Assembly (NCBI RefSeq): GCF_008704495.1
Contig: NZ_CP023699.1
Location: 1-64,000 of the forward strand
Direction: 5' to 3'
Length of the DNA: 64,000 bases
Origin: Streptomyces kanamyceticus
Lineage (GTDB): Bacteria > Actinomycetota > Actinomycetes > Streptomycetales > Streptomycetaceae
In this document: positions 15,279-25,268 of the stretch, one piece after another
How positions within the stretch are numbered: the stretch's first letter is position 1
Layout: every line of letters begins with the position of its first letter
Program-made: the position numbers and the translations under genes
Notes under the pieces: generated by a model
Told to the model about the DNA's origin: nothing
Database searches by the model: none
What the model saw: the letters and a program-made list of their open reading frames with translations, nothing else

Positions 15279-16682
15279 GTGCCGATGATCCGGCAGTGGC
15301 AGCTGCGTGCCGCGTTCGCCGCGCGGCTCTCGGAGATGTACGGGCGTGAGGTCCCCGCCTACACGACGCTCGTGGACGTCTCGCGCGAGGTCAACGAGGA
15401 CGTCCTGCGCGCGCGAGGGGCCGACGCCGAACGCCTGGGCTCCATCGGCCGGGTCACCTCCGAGCGGCACGGCGCCATCCGGGTCGGCACACCGGGGGAA
15501 CTGCGCCAGGTCGCCCGCGTCTTCGGTGCCCTCGGCATGCGTCCGGTGGGCCACTACGACCTGCGCGACACGGCGGGGAGCGCGCTGCCCGTCGTATCGA
15601 CCGCGTTCAGGCCGGTGGCGGAGGACGAGCTGGCCCGCAACCCGTTCCGGGTCTTCACCTCCCTGCTCACCGTCGACGACCCCCGCTTCTTCGACGTGGA
15701 CCTCCGCTCCCGCCTCACACAATTCCTCGCCGGGCGCGAACTGTTCCCGCCCGAGCTGCTCACCCTCGCCGACCGCGCGGAGGCCGAGCGGGAGCTGCCC
15801 GATGCCGCCGCCGAGCGCTTCCTCCACCTCGCCGTACGCGTCTTCGAGCTGTCGGCCGAACCCGTCGACCGGGCCTGGTACGAGACCCTGGCGCGGGTCT
15901 CCGCCGTCGCCGCCGACATCGGCGGCGTGCGCAGTACGCACATCAATCACCTCACCCCGCGCGTCCTGGACATCGACGAGCTGTACCGGCGCATGACCGC
16001 GCGCGGCATCGAGATGATCGACACCATTCAGGGCCCGCCGCACCGCCCCGGCGCGGACGTGCTGCTGCGCCAGACCTCCTTCCGCGCGCTCGCCGAGCCG
16101 CGCGCGATGCGCGCCCCCGACGGCCGGGTGACCCGCGGCTCCCTGCGGGTCCGCTTCGGCGAGGTCGAGGCGCGGGGCATCGCCCTCACCCGCGCGGGCC
16201 GCGCGCGCTACGACCGGGTCCTCGCGCTCGTCGACGAGCGCGCCGCCCACCGGCCGCCCGCGGAACGCGCGGACGTCACCCGCGCCCTGTGGGCGGAGCA
16301 CCTGCCCGGCACCGAGCGGGAACTCGCCGCCCAGGGGCTCGGGTTCTTCACCTACCACGCGGTGCGGGACCGGCCCGCGGACGGCGGCCGTCCGCCCACC
16401 GGCATCGGCGCGCTCCTGAACGGGGGCTGGGTACGGGCCGAGCCGATCGTGTACGAGGACTTCCTTCCCCGGTCCGCCGCGGGCATCTTCCAGTCCAACC
16501 TCAGCGACCGGGGCTCCAGGAACACCGGCCAGGAGGGCGGTTCGTACGACGACGCGTGGCTGGCCGGTGCGGTCGACCGCGACGTGCTCGATCCGTTCGC
16601 GCTGTACGAGCGGCAGCGCGCACGGTCCCTCGCCGGGGTCGCCGACGCGCTGGGCCTGGCCGCCGCGCCCTCGCCCGGCTGA
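15279..16682 (+). CDS. hglS: 2-oxoadipate dioxygenase/decarboxylase (DUF1338, HglS family)
   Basis: A 467-residue member of the DUF1338 family, whose Pseudomonas putida member HglS converts 2-oxoadipate to D-2-hydroxyglutarate in lysine catabolism. The block TSERHGAIRVGT carries His64 and Arg68, with the same four-residue spacing as the metal-ligand His and substrate-binding Arg of the characterised enzyme. GVRSTHINHLTPRVLDID provides the second metal His region and RFGEVEARGIALT a candidate Glu ligand. The length matches the family. Start GTG 15279 has AAAGGA upstream; ATG 15285 is an alternative. It lies between an FAD oxidase and an ALDH7, all on one strand. Confidence 0.88.
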   Translation: MPMIRQWQLRAAFAARLSEMYGREVPAYTTLVDVSREVNEDVLRARGADAERLGSIGRVTSERHGAIRVGTPGELRQVARVFGALGMRPVGHYDLRDTAGSALPVVSTAFRPVAEDELARNPFRVFTSLLTVDDPRFFDVDLRSRLTQFLAGRELFPPELLTLADRAEAERELPDAAAERFLHLAVRVFELSAEPVDRAWYETLARVSAVAADIGGVRSTHINHLTPRVLDIDELYRRMTARGIEMIDTIQGPPHRPGADVLLRQTSFRALAEPRAMRAPDGRVTRGSLRVRFGEVEARGIALTRAGRARYDRVLALVDERAAHRPPAERADVTRALWAEHLPGTERELAAQGLGFFTYHAVRDRPADGGRPPTGIGALLNGGWVRAEPIVYEDFLPRSAAGIFQSNLSDRGSRNTGQEGGSYDDAWLAGAVDRDVLDPFALYERQRARSLAGVADALGLAAAPSPG

Positions 16683-16723
16683 ACCCGCCGCCCCGCCGAC
16701 CCCCTTATCTCCAGAGGAGTTCC

Positions 16724-18256
16724 ATGAACGGCATCGTCCTCCCCTCCGCCGACGACCTGCGTGCCCGCGCCCGCGCCGCGCTCCAGCGCGTCGGTGCCAC
16801 CGTGCCGGACCGCGGCACCGGCCTGCGGGCCCGTACCCCGATCACCGGCGACGACCTCTTCCCGGTCCCCGCGGCCGGCGCCGACGACACGGAGGAGGCG
16901 ATCGCCGCGGCCCGCGCCGCGTTCCTCGACTGGCGCCGCACACCGGCGCCGCGCCGAGGTGAACTGGTGCGCCGCCTGGGCGAGTTGCTGCGCGAGCACA
17001 AGGAGGACCTCGCCGATCTGATCACCATCGAGGCGGGCAAGATCCGCTCCGAGGCGCTCGGCGAGGTCCAGGAGATGGTCGACGTCTGCGACTTCGCCGT
17101 GGGCCTGTCCCGTCAGCTGTACGGCCGCACCATCGCGTCCGAGCGCCCGGGGCACCGCCTCGCGGAGACCTGGCACCCGCTCGGCGTCGTCGGGGTGATC
17201 TCCGCGTTCAACTTCCCCGCCGCCGTGTGGTCGTGGAACACGGCCGTCGCGCTCGCCTGCGGCGACACCGTCGTCTGGAAGCCCTCCGAGCTGACCCCGC
17301 TGATCTCACTGGCCTGCGACCGGCTGCTCGCCCGGGCCGCCGAGGACGTCGGGGCGCCCCGCGACGTGCACCGGCTGCTGCTCGGCGACCGCTCGGTCGG
17401 TGAACGGCTCGTGGACGATCCGCGGATCGCGCTCGTGAGCGCCACGGGCTCGACCCGCATGGGCCGCGAGGTCGGTCCCCGCGTCGCCGCCCGCTTCGGC
17501 CGCAGCCTGCTGGAACTCGGCGGCAACAACGCCGCCGTCGTCGCGCCGTCCGCCGATCCTGACCTCGCCGTGCGGGGCATCGTGTTCGCCGCGGTGGGCA
17601 CGGCCGGGCAGCGCTGCACCACGCTGCGGCGCCTCATCGTGCACCGCGAGGTCGCGGACCCGTTGGTCGACCGGCTGACCGCCGCGTACCAGAAGCTGCC
17701 CATCGGTGACCCCTTCGACCGGTCCACGCTCGTCGGGCCGCTCATCTCCACGGCGGCCTTCGACGACATGCGGGCCGCGCTCGACCGGGCGCGGGACGAG
17801 GGCGGCGAGCTGATCGTGGGCGGCGAGCGCCGTCCCGCGGGCTCGGCGCCGGGCGCCGCGTACGTCGAACCGGCCATCGTGCGCGTGCCAGGGCAGACCG
17901 ATGTCGTACGCGAGGAGACGTTCGCTCCGCTGCTCTACGTCATGACGTACGACACCCTCGACGAGGCGATCGCCCTGCACAACGACGTCCCGCAGGGCCT
18001 GTCGTCCAGCATCTTCACGCGCGATCAGCGCGAGGCCGAGCTCTTCCTGTCCGCCGAGGGCTCCGACTGCGGCATCGCCAACGTCAACATCGGCACCTCG
18101 GGGGCGGAGATCGGCGGTGCCTTCGGCGGCGAGAAGGAGACGGGCGGCGGCCGCGAGTCGGGCTCCGACGCCTGGCGCGCCTACATGCGGGCGGCCACCA
18201 ACACCGTCAACTACTCGGGACAGCTGGCGCTCGCGCAGAACGTCAGCTTCCTCTGA
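16724..18256 (+). CDS. amaB: ALDH7-type 2-aminoadipate semialdehyde dehydrogenase
   Basis: A 510-residue NAD(P)-dependent aldehyde dehydrogenase. The catalytic Cys298 lies in GTAGQRCTTLRR and the general base Glu264 in LELGGNNA. The C-terminal block GTSGAEIGGAFGGEKETGGG followed by RESGSDAWRAYMRAATNTVN is characteristic of the antiquitin/ALDH7 group, which oxidises 2-aminoadipate 6-semialdehyde. Start ATG 16724 has AGAGGAG. It is the third gene of the operon; the pathway still needs a 2-aminoadipate aminotransferase and a D-2-hydroxyglutarate dehydrogenase from elsewhere. It ends one base from the convergent peroxiredoxin gene. Confidence 0.9.
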   Translation: MNGIVLPSADDLRARARAALQRVGATVPDRGTGLRARTPITGDDLFPVPAAGADDTEEAIAAARAAFLDWRRTPAPRRGELVRRLGELLREHKEDLADLITIEAGKIRSEALGEVQEMVDVCDFAVGLSRQLYGRTIASERPGHRLAETWHPLGVVGVISAFNFPAAVWSWNTAVALACGDTVVWKPSELTPLISLACDRLLARAAEDVGAPRDVHRLLLGDRSVGERLVDDPRIALVSATGSTRMGREVGPRVAARFGRSLLELGGNNAAVVAPSADPDLAVRGIVFAAVGTAGQRCTTLRRLIVHREVADPLVDRLTAAYQKLPIGDPFDRSTLVGPLISTAAFDDMRAALDRARDEGGELIVGGERRPAGSAPGAAYVEPAIVRVPGQTDVVREETFAPLLYVMTYDTLDEAIALHNDVPQGLSSSIFTRDQREAELFLSAEGSDCGIANVNIGTSGAEIGGAFGGEKETGGGRESGSDAWRAYMRAATNTVNYSGQLALAQNVSFL

Positions 18257-18257
18257 A

Positions 18258-18725
18258 TCACGCGCCCAGACGGCGTACGGCCTCGAGGGCACGGTCGGCG
18301 TGGGCGCTCATCCGCAGTTCGCTGCGGACCACGTCGGCGACGGTGCGGTCCTGTCCGATGACGAACGTGACGCGCTTGGTCGGCGCCAGGGAGAAGCCGC
18401 GCGTCACGCCGAACCGGCCGCGCACCGTGCCCTCGGGATCCGAGAGGAGCGGGAAGCCCAGCGTGTGCTTGCCCACGAACTCCCGCTGCCGCTCGACCTC
18501 GTCACCGCTGATGCCCACAGGACGCGCCCCCGCGGCCTCGAACTCGGCCGCCAGATCACGGAAGTGGCACGCCTCGGCCGTGCAGCCGGGGGTCATCGCC
18601 GCCGGGTAGAAGAACAGCACCACCGGTCCCTCCTCGAGGAGCGTGCTCAGCCGCCTCGGGGTGCCGGTCTCGTCGGGCAGCGTGAAGTCGTCGACGGTGT
18701 CACCGACCGCCACGCGCGCCGTCAT
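18258..18725 (-). CDS. bcp: Bcp-type atypical 2-Cys peroxiredoxin
   Basis: A 155-residue cytoplasmic thiol peroxidase that reduces hydrogen and organic peroxides. The FFYPAAMTPGCTAEACHFRD segment holds the peroxidatic Cys and, five residues on, the resolving Cys of the Bcp/PrxQ class. The start is ATG 18725, because AGGGGAG lies just upstream and MTARVAVGDTVDDF matches the family N-terminus; the open frame further upstream is not protein-like. It is divergent from the FUSC gene and convergent with the ALDH gene. Confidence 0.93.
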   Translation of the reverse strand: MTARVAVGDTVDDFTLPDETGTPRRLSTLLEEGPVVLFFYPAAMTPGCTAEACHFRDLAAEFEAAGARPVGISGDEVERQREFVGKHTLGFPLLSDPEGTVRGRFGVTRGFSLAPTKRVTFVIGQDRTVADVVRSELRMSAHADRALEAVRRLGA

Positions 18726-18964
18726 GTCCTGCTCCCCTGCGACGTACGGTCGGAGCGCTGCACGGTGCCTCCTCGTAGAGGGTCGGGATTCGCGGTCGGA
18801 TCGCGGGAGCGAAACCCTACTCGATGGTAGGCACTGGGCGGGCAGGGGCCGTTGACATGCCTCCCCACCAGCCCTGATCTTCTGAACCGCCCTCATGTAA
18901 TGCTGGGGCACGCGCGGCCCGTGACAGCGGCCGGGCGGACGGCGAAGGAGAGAACGGCATCGCG

Positions 18965-21238
18965 ATGGCAGCGGCACGAAGGACAGCGAAGGGCGTCTGG
19001 GACAGATTCTCGGCGTCCGACCCGGGACTCCTGCGTCTCATGGCGGGGCTGCGTACGGTCGGGGCCATCCTCCTCGCCCTCGCCGTACTGACCTTGCTCG
19101 GCACCTCGGTGAACCATCTGGTCGCGGGCGCGATGACCGCCATGGTCGCCACGTTCGCGATCCAGGAGAAGGAGGTGCGCGGTCAGGCGATCACGCTGCT
19201 GCTCGGCGTCCCGGTGGCGCTCGCGGCGATATCCCTGGGCGCGCTGCTCAACTCCCGCGTCATCGCGGGTGACGTCTTCTTCGTGCTGCTGATCTTCGGC
19301 GCGGTCTACTCGCGCCGGTTCGGCGACCGCGGCACCGCGCTCGGCCTGATCGGCTTCCAGGTCTACTTCGTCTCCCTCTTCGTGAGCGCCGAGGTCTCGG
19401 CGCTGCCCGGGCTCTTCCTGACGCTCGCCGTCGCCTTCGCGAGCAGCGCGATCGTCCGGTTCGCCGTGGTCCCCGAGACGCCCGAGCGCACGCTGCGGCG
19501 GCTGCGCGAGGCATTCCGGGCGCGGCTCGCGCAACTCGTCGCCCACCAGATCGAGCTCCTGGACGCCGGGGCCGACGACGTGGACGGCGTCCTGGACGAT
19601 CTGCGGCGCAGCACCGCCCGGCTGCACGAGGCCGCCCTGATGATCCAGGGCCGCCTTGAGGAGGGCACCCGCGACGCGGCGGCGGCCGCGCTCCTGCAGC
19701 GCAGGGTCGCCGACGCGGAGATCGCCGCGGAGCGCCTGGGGGTGCTGCTGCTCAACGCCCGCAGCGCGGAGCGTGTGGACACCCTCACGCTGCACCTGCC
19801 GAACGCGTCCACGCCGATGCCGCCCCGCGCCAAGATCGCGGAGGACGCGGGCACGGCGCTGCGCAGGGACCTCAACGCGCTGCATCTCCTCGTGGTGCGC
19901 CTGGTGCCCGACGACCGTGGCACCGCGCTGCCGTACGTACGCAACAGGTTGCTCGGCTACCGCGAGGAGAAGGGTCTCCCGAAGGGCTCGCCCGCCCTCC
20001 AGGACTGTTTCCGCGCGGTCGGCGAGGCCGCGCGCGCCATCCTGGGCCTGCGTCTCGCCGTGGACGGCGCGCAGGACGAGGAGTACGACACTCCGGAAGC
20101 CGCGCGGTCCCGCGAGGAGTTCGCGGCGGAGGAGATCTCCATCGCCGGTGAGGCGGCGGGGGCGGACGACGAGGACGAGCGGACGGGGCTCCGGCGGCCC
20201 ACGACCAGGGCGGCCGTGCAGGTCGCCGTGGGGTCGGCGCTCGCCATCGTCGGCGGCGAGTTCCTGTCCACGCAGCGCTGGTACTGGGCGGTCCTGACCT
20301 GCTGGGTGGTCTTCCTCAACACCGCGTCCACCGGGGAGATCGTGGTCAAGGGCTACCGCCGCCTGGTGGGCACGGTGCTCGGCGTGGTGGCCGGGGTGGC
20401 GCTCGCGGGTGCCGTCGGGAACCACACCTGGATCGCGTTCGGCCTGGTGCTGCTCTGCGTCTTCGGGATGTTCTTCACCGCTCCGTTGTCGTACGCGATG
20501 ATGTCGTTCTTCGTCACGGCGATGCTCGGCCTGCTCTACACCCTCCTCAACACCTACAGCCTCGACGTGCTCGTCCTGCGCATCGAGGAGACGGCGCTCG
20601 GCGCGGCCTGCGGCATCATCGCCGCGGTGCTCGTCCTGCCGGTGCGCACCTCGCACCGCACCGACGAGGAGCTCGGCACCGTCCTCGCCCGGCTGCGCGA
20701 CGTCGTGTCGGCGGCGGTCGCCCAGCTCAGTGGAGGGCCCCCGGTCGACCTCGTCGACCTGGCGCGGGACCTGGACACCGCGCTCGACGATCTGCGCAGC
20801 TCCACCAAGCCGTTGACGCATCCGATCGCGCCGCTGCGGGCCCGTCGGCAGACCGCCCGCTATGTGGTGGCGCTCCTGGAGACGTGCGCCTATCACGCGC
20901 GCTCCCTGGCGGCGACCGCGGAGCTGGTGCCGTCCAGCAAGAGCGTCGCCGCCGACGCGCGGCTCGCCCTCGCCGGGCGGCGCATCACGCACAACATCGA
21001 TCTGATCGCCGCGCACGTGCGCGAGGAGGAGACGGACGGCACGATCGAGTCGGGCGCCAGCATCGCCGCCATGCTGGACAGCGGCCGTCACCAGGTGCTG
21101 CGGACCGGTTCGGTGGCCTTCCGCGTGCTGCGGCATCTGCAGCGGCTCGACGAGGGGATCATGGGTCTCGCGCGTCCGCTGGGGGTGCCGCTCGCGGCGC
21201 GCGAGGAGAGGGCGGCGGGCGCGGCGAAGGGAGCCTGA
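18965..21238 (+). CDS. FUSC-family transporter (aromatic acid exporter-like)
   Basis: A 757-residue membrane protein with two hydrophobic bundles (about residues 25-170 and 415-575). They are separated and followed by long cytoplasmic helical domains, the YccS/AaeB-like FUSC layout. The second bundle (TRAAVQVAVGSALAIVGGEF and the segment WYWAVLTCWVVFLNTASTGE) is the FUSC_2 signature. Such proteins export aromatic carboxylic acids or related compounds. Start ATG 18965 has AAGGAGAG about 12 bases upstream. No neighbouring HlyD-like partner is present. The substrate is not indicated. Confidence 0.85.
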   Translation: MAAARRTAKGVWDRFSASDPGLLRLMAGLRTVGAILLALAVLTLLGTSVNHLVAGAMTAMVATFAIQEKEVRGQAITLLLGVPVALAAISLGALLNSRVIAGDVFFVLLIFGAVYSRRFGDRGTALGLIGFQVYFVSLFVSAEVSALPGLFLTLAVAFASSAIVRFAVVPETPERTLRRLREAFRARLAQLVAHQIELLDAGADDVDGVLDDLRRSTARLHEAALMIQGRLEEGTRDAAAAALLQRRVADAEIAAERLGVLLLNARSAERVDTLTLHLPNASTPMPPRAKIAEDAGTALRRDLNALHLLVVRLVPDDRGTALPYVRNRLLGYREEKGLPKGSPALQDCFRAVGEAARAILGLRLAVDGAQDEEYDTPEAARSREEFAAEEISIAGEAAGADDEDERTGLRRPTTRAAVQVAVGSALAIVGGEFLSTQRWYWAVLTCWVVFLNTASTGEIVVKGYRRLVGTVLGVVAGVALAGAVGNHTWIAFGLVLLCVFGMFFTAPLSYAMMSFFVTAMLGLLYTLLNTYSLDVLVLRIEETALGAACGIIAAVLVLPVRTSHRTDEELGTVLARLRDVVSAAVAQLSGGPPVDLVDLARDLDTALDDLRSSTKPLTHPIAPLRARRQTARYVVALLETCAYHARSLAATAELVPSSKSVAADARLALAGRRITHNIDLIAAHVREEETDGTIESGASIAAMLDSGRHQVLRTGSVAFRVLRHLQRLDEGIMGLARPLGVPLAAREERAAGAAKGA

Positions 21239-21278
21239 GGGGACAAGGCTGGGGACCCCCTGCGTCGGGCATCCGGTG

Positions 21279-21773
21279 TCACTGCCCGCGCAGCTCCCTC
21301 ACGACCTCGCGCAGCACCGGCCGGGGGATGTCGGGCAGCAGCATCGCGAAGGCCAGGACGAAGCGGCCGAGCAGGAACGTGGTGTCCGGCGTCCCGCGGA
21401 CGATCTCCTGAACGGTCTTCACGTCCTCGGCGGCGACGGCCTCCAGCAGCTCCGCCACGTCCGGCCCCGCACCGCCCTCGGTGAGTACGTCGCGGCCGCC
21501 GACGTCGGCCCTGCGCACCATGTGCCGCAGCACCTGGTCCCCCGCCTCGGGCAGATACGCCTTGCGCACGCCTTCGTTGGCGATCCAGCACAGCATGGAC
21601 ACCAGATCGATCGTCCGCTCGTCGGTGCCGAACTCCTCGACCAGGGCGTCGTAAGCGAGTTGGTTGCCGTGCCGGAACGCGAGCAGCAGCCGTGCCGCCC
21701 GCGCCTTGGCCTCGGTGACCTGCCCCTCGGACACTTCGACCCGTTCGCCCGATTCCCGATTGTTTACGCCCAT
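21279..21773 (-). CDS. Conserved hypothetical helical protein
   Basis: A protein of about 164 residues that I do not recognise. The sequence is predicted mostly helical, acidic and soluble, with blocks ARAARLLLAFRHGNQLAYDA and LVSMLCWIANEGVRKAYLPE. There is no signal peptide or membrane helix. ATG 21773 is used; GTG codons at 21794 and 21815 are also in frame, and none has a clear ribosome binding site, so translation may be leaderless. The upstream region contains an AT-rich stretch (21779-21795) that could be a promoter. It lies between the FUSC gene and the CU044_5270/sigma pair. Confidence 0.6.
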   Translation of the reverse strand: MGVNNRESGERVEVSEGQVTEAKARAARLLLAFRHGNQLAYDALVEEFGTDERTIDLVSMLCWIANEGVRKAYLPEAGDQVLRHMVRRADVGGRDVLTEGGAGPDVAELLEAVAAEDVKTVQEIVRGTPDTTFLLGRFVLAFAMLLPDIPRPVLREVVRELRGQ

Positions 21774-21838
21774 CTGGCATATGTTAACGATCACTGTGCG
21801 GTTGGTGTCGGGCACCCGCGTTCAACGCGCCGCGTCGG

Positions 21839-22873
21839 TCACCTCATCCACGCGTTGTACGACATGACGTCCCCGGCCCGTACCCCGTACGCGGGGTCGT
21901 CCTTGGTGTAGGTGTCCTCCAGGCCGAGGACGGCGCCGGTGGCCGGGTCCAGGATCAGCATGCGGCGCAGGCCGTCGGCCTCGTACACGTACACCTGGCC
22001 CGAGCGGCCGAGGCGGTCGGTGATCGCGCCTGCCGGGCGGAGTCCTTCGGCGTCGGCGAGGATCCGGGTCAGAGCCGCGGACTCGCGCGCGCCCGGTGTC
22101 CAGTGGCCGAGGAACGCGGCCACCGCGTCCAGGAGTTCGCCGGTGCCGGTGAGCGGGGTGCCGCCCGGGTGGCCGAGTTCCGCGAGGTAGGCGCGGAGGG
22201 CGTCGGGGGTGTGCGGCGGGCGGGACTGTGGTGGGGCGCTCCCCCAACTCGGCGGGTAGGTGCGGTCGCTCAGCACCTTGCCGGCCGAGACGCTCCGCAG
22301 ACCGCCGTCCCCGTCGGCGATGACGGACTCGCCGGGGTGGCGGGGGTCGGAGGCGACGACCAGTTCCGTGTGACTGCCGTCCGCCTTCCAGCGGGTGACC
22401 CGCTCTTGGGGAAGGGTGAGCGGCCGGGCGGTGCCGGGCCGCGACGCCAGGGCCAGGTTCCACGTCTGGACGTGGGTGCCGCGGCGCAGCCGGGGCGCGT
22501 CCTTCGCCGCCACGGCGTCTGCCGCCCGGTCGGCGAGGCGCTCCAGCGGCATCGGCGTGGAGCCCTCGCGGAGGCTGAGGGGATGGGGCGCAGCGACGGC
22601 GGGTGTGCTGGTGGGCCCGGCGAGGACGAGCGCGAGGGCGACCGCGGCGGCTGCTCCCACCATCTCGATGCCCCAGACCAGGCGGCGCACTTGGCGCACG
22701 GGGCGCGGGCGCGCCTTGCGCCCTCCGGGTGTGCGGGCGCTGTGCAGGAGCTGGTTCAACTGCCGTTCGGCGGACGCGGGCAGGGTCCTGTCGGGCCTGT
22801 CGTGGAAGCGGGAGTCGTCGCGGGGCACCGGGTTGGCGCCGCGCAGCAGGGCGAGTTCGTCGTCAGGTGCCAT
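21839..22873 (-). CDS. CU044_5270-family membrane protein paired with an ECF sigma factor
   Basis: A 344-residue protein. There is a cytoplasmic N-terminal segment (1-65), one membrane helix (about residues 66-86, [20 protein letters not shown]) and a large extracytoplasmic domain. The C-terminal [20 protein letters not shown] is typical of the CU044_5270 family. Its start overlaps the stop of the sigma factor gene by 11 nt, so the two are co-translated. By topology and context it may act as the anti-sigma partner or a signal receiver, although it lacks a recognisable zinc-binding anti-sigma motif. Function is inferred. Confidence 0.8.
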   Translation of the reverse strand: MAPDDELALLRGANPVPRDDSRFHDRPDRTLPASAERQLNQLLHSARTPGGRKARPRPVRQVRRLVWGIEMVGAAAAVALALVLAGPTSTPAVAAPHPLSLREGSTPMPLERLADRAADAVAAKDAPRLRRGTHVQTWNLALASRPGTARPLTLPQERVTRWKADGSHTELVVASDPRHPGESVIADGDGGLRSVSAGKVLSDRTYPPSWGSAPPQSRPPHTPDALRAYLAELGHPGGTPLTGTGELLDAVAAFLGHWTPGARESAALTRILADAEGLRPAGAITDRLGRSGQVYVYEADGLRRMLILDPATGAVLGLEDTYTKDDPAYGVRAGDVMSYNAWMR

Positions 22874-23465
22874 GGCCGTGGTCCTCCGGGACGGTGGCGC
22901 GGGTCTCTTCGGGGGCGGGCCGTTGGGCGGGGGTGGGCCGTTCGCCGGGGGCGAGGGCGGGCCGCATGCGGTCTATCTCGGCTCTCAGTCGGCGGCGGGC
23001 CCGGTGCAGGCGCATCGCGGCGGCCCGGTTGCCGCAGCCGAGCGCGACCGCGAGTTCCTCCGTGCCGAGTTCCTCCCAGGCGGTCAGGCGCAGCACTTCC
23101 TGGTCGGCGGCGGAGAGGAGGTTCAGGGCCTCGTGCACCCAGTCGCCCGGACGGTCGGCCTCCGGGCCCGCCACGACGTCCCTGCGGTGCCTGGCCTCGT
23201 CGTTCCCGAGCCGTTCGACCAGGCGCCTGCGGCGGCCGTAGCCGCGTACGGCGTTCGCCAGACAGTGCCGCGCCACCCCGTACAGCCAGGGCAGGGCGAA
23301 CGGCGGCAGGTCGGCGCGGCGGCGCCAGGCCACGGCGAACACGTCGGCCACCACCTCCTCGGTGTCACTCGTCGGTCCGCCGTGCCGTCGTGCCACGTAG
23401 CGGCTGACCGCCCAGTAGTGCTCGCGATAGGCAGCGGCGAAATCTTCGTCGTCGCTCACAGTCAT
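22863..23465 (-). CDS. ECF RNA polymerase sigma factor
   Basis: A sigma-70 family ECF factor of 200 residues. Region 2 is about residues 7-80 ([17 protein letters not shown], then [17 protein letters not shown]), and region 4 about 120-175 ([20 protein letters not shown], then [20 protein letters not shown]). Start ATG 23465 keeps the expected short N-terminus. The following gene encodes a CU044_5270 membrane protein with an 11-nt overlap. A nearly perfect 22-bp dyad just upstream (23489-23510) is a candidate control site. It is divergent from ctaD. Confidence 0.9.
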   Translation of the reverse strand: MTVSDDEDFAAAYREHYWAVSRYVARRHGGPTSDTEEVVADVFAVAWRRRADLPPFALPWLYGVARHCLANAVRGYGRRRRLVERLGNDEARHRRDVVAGPEADRPGDWVHEALNLLSAADQEVLRLTAWEELGTEELAVALGCGNRAAAMRLHRARRRLRAEIDRMRPALAPGERPTPAQRPAPEETRATVPEDHGHGT

Positions 23466-23488
23466 GAAGTGTCCGGCACGGCCCCGTC

Positions 23489-23510
23489 GATCACACTCCC
23501 GGGTGTGATC
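23489..23510. promoter_or_regulatory. 22-bp dyad between the ECF sigma gene and ctaD
   Basis: The arms GATCACAC and GTGTGATC flank six central bases, and the dyad is perfect apart from one internal pair and the centre. It lies 24 bp upstream of the sigma factor start and 55 bp upstream of ctaD. It is likely an operator for an unidentified dimeric regulator. Confidence 0.55.
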
Positions 23511-23564
23511 CATGTCGCTCTCGCCCGCTGTCACAGGAGCGGGACTGCCGGACACAGGCGGGGC

Positions 23565-25268
23565 ATGGACAGCAACACCGTCAAGGCGCCGCCCGCGCGC
23601 GCCGCAGATGCCCCTTCCGGATCCGTTCCCGTACGTACGCAGGGGCAGCCCCTCAGCCCCGGACGGGCCGTGATCAAGTGGTTGACCACCACGGACCACA
23701 AGACGATCGGCACGCTCTATCTGGTCACGTCGTTCGCGTTCTTCTGCATCGGCGGTGTGATGGCGCTCCTCATGCGCGCCGAACTGGCCCGTCCCGGCAC
23801 GCAGATCATGTCGAACGAGCAGTTCAACCAGGCGTTCACGATGCACGGCACGATCATGCTGCTGATGTTCGCGACGCCGCTGTTCGCGGGCTTCGCGAAC
23901 TGGATCATGCCGCTCCAGATCGGCGCGCCCGACGTCGCCTTCCCGCGGCTGAACATGTTCGCCTACTGGCTCTACCTGTTCGGCTCGCTGATCGCGGTCG
24001 GCGGATTCCTCACGCCGGGCGGTGCGGCCGACTTCGGCTGGTTCGCCAACAGCCCGCTGACGGACGCGGTCCGTTCGCCCGGCGTCGGCGCGGACATGTG
24101 GATCATGGGTCTGGCCTTCTCCGGCTTCGGCACGATCCTCGGCTCGGTCAACTTCATCACCACCATCATCTGCATGCGCGCGCCCGGCATGACGATGTTC
24201 CGGATGCCCATCTTCGTGTGGAACGTCCTGCTGACCGCCGTCCTGGTCCTGCTGGCCTTCCCGGTGCTCGCCGCCGCGCTGTTCGCCCTGGAGGCGGACC
24301 GTAAATTCGGTGCGCAGATCTTCGACGCGGCCAACGGCGGTTCCCTGTTGTGGCAGCACCTCTTCTGGTTCTTCGGCCATCCCGAGGTGTACATCATCGC
24401 GTTGCCGTTCTTCGGCATCATTTCCGAGGTCATTCCGGTCTTCTCCCGCAAGCCGATGTTCGGCTACATGGGCCTGATCGGCGCGACCATCGCGATCGCC
24501 GGTCTGTCGGTGACGGTGTGGGCCCACCACATGTACGTCACGGGCGGCGTGCTACTCCCGTTCTTCTCCTTCATGACGTTCCTGATCGCCGTGCCGACAG
24601 GCGTGAAGTTCTTCAACTGGATCGGCACGATGTGGCAGGGATCGCTCAGCTTCGAGACCCCCATGCTGTGGTCCGTCGGATTCCTGATCACCTTCCTCTT
24701 CGGCGGACTGACCGGTGTCATCCTGGCCTCGCCGCCGATGGACTTCCACGTCTCCGAGTCGTACTTCGTCGTCGCGCACTTCCACTACGTCATCTTCGGC
24801 ACCGTGGTGTTCGCGATGTTCGCCGGATTCCACTTCTGGTGGCCGAAGTTCACCGGGAAAATGCTGGACGAGCGGCTCGGAAAGATCACGTTCTGGACGC
24901 TTTTCGTGGGCTTCCACGGCACGTTCCTCGTGCAGCACTGGCTCGGTACCAACGGAATGCTGCGCCGGGTTCCCGACTATCTGGCCGCGGAGGGACTGAC
25001 CACGCTCAACACCGTTTCGACCATCTTCTCCTTCCTGCTCGGCCTCTCGTTCCTGCCGTTCATGTACAACGTCTGGAAGACCGCCAAGTACGGCAAGAAG
25101 GTCGAGGTCGACGACCCCTGGGGATGGGGCCGTTCGCTGGAGTGGACGACGTCCTGCCCGCCGCCGCGGCACAACTACCTCTCCCTGCCGCGCATTCGCA
25201 GCGAATCCCCGGCGTTCGACCTGCACCACCCCGACATCGCGGCGGCCGAACGCGAGGCCCTGCGATGA
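23565..25268 (+). CDS. ctaD: Cytochrome c oxidase subunit I
   Basis: Catalytic subunit of the aa3-type terminal oxidase, 567 residues with 12 expected membrane helices. The heme and copper ligands are visible: [10 protein letters not shown] (low-spin heme His), FFGHPEVYI (Cu_B His with the cross-linked Tyr), the [11 protein letters not shown]is pair and [11 protein letters not shown] (heme His pair). Start ATG 23565 gives the usual short cytoplasmic N-terminus. The gene stands apart from ctaC, ctaE and the bc1 genes, so it is probably a second copy. Its stop overlaps the next gene in an ATGA arrangement. Confidence 0.95.
   Translation: MDSNTVKAPPARAADAPSGSVPVRTQGQPLSPGRAVIKWLTTTDHKTIGTLYLVTSFAFFCIGGVMALLMRAELARPGTQIMSNEQFNQAFTMHGTIMLLMFATPLFAGFANWIMPLQIGAPDVAFPRLNMFAYWLYLFGSLIAVGGFLTPGGAADFGWFANSPLTDAVRSPGVGADMWIMGLAFSGFGTILGSVNFITTIICMRAPGMTMFRMPIFVWNVLLTAVLVLLAFPVLAAALFALEADRKFGAQIFDAANGGSLLWQHLFWFFGHPEVYIIALPFFGIISEVIPVFSRKPMFGYMGLIGATIAIAGLSVTVWAHHMYVTGGVLLPFFSFMTFLIAVPTGVKFFNWIGTMWQGSLSFETPMLWSVGFLITFLFGGLTGVILASPPMDFHVSESYFVVAHFHYVIFGTVVFAMFAGFHFWWPKFTGKMLDERLGKITFWTLFVGFHGTFLVQHWLGTNGMLRRVPDYLAAEGLTTLNTVSTIFSFLLGLSFLPFMYNVWKTAKYGKKVEVDDPWGWGRSLEWTTSCPPPRHNYLSLPRIRSESPAFDLHHPDIAAAEREALR

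Noticed and set aside
18726-18977. N-terminal extension of the peroxiredoxin
   Set aside because: The extension is Arg/Pro-rich and overlaps the FUSC start; the family N-terminus and ribosome binding site fit 18725.
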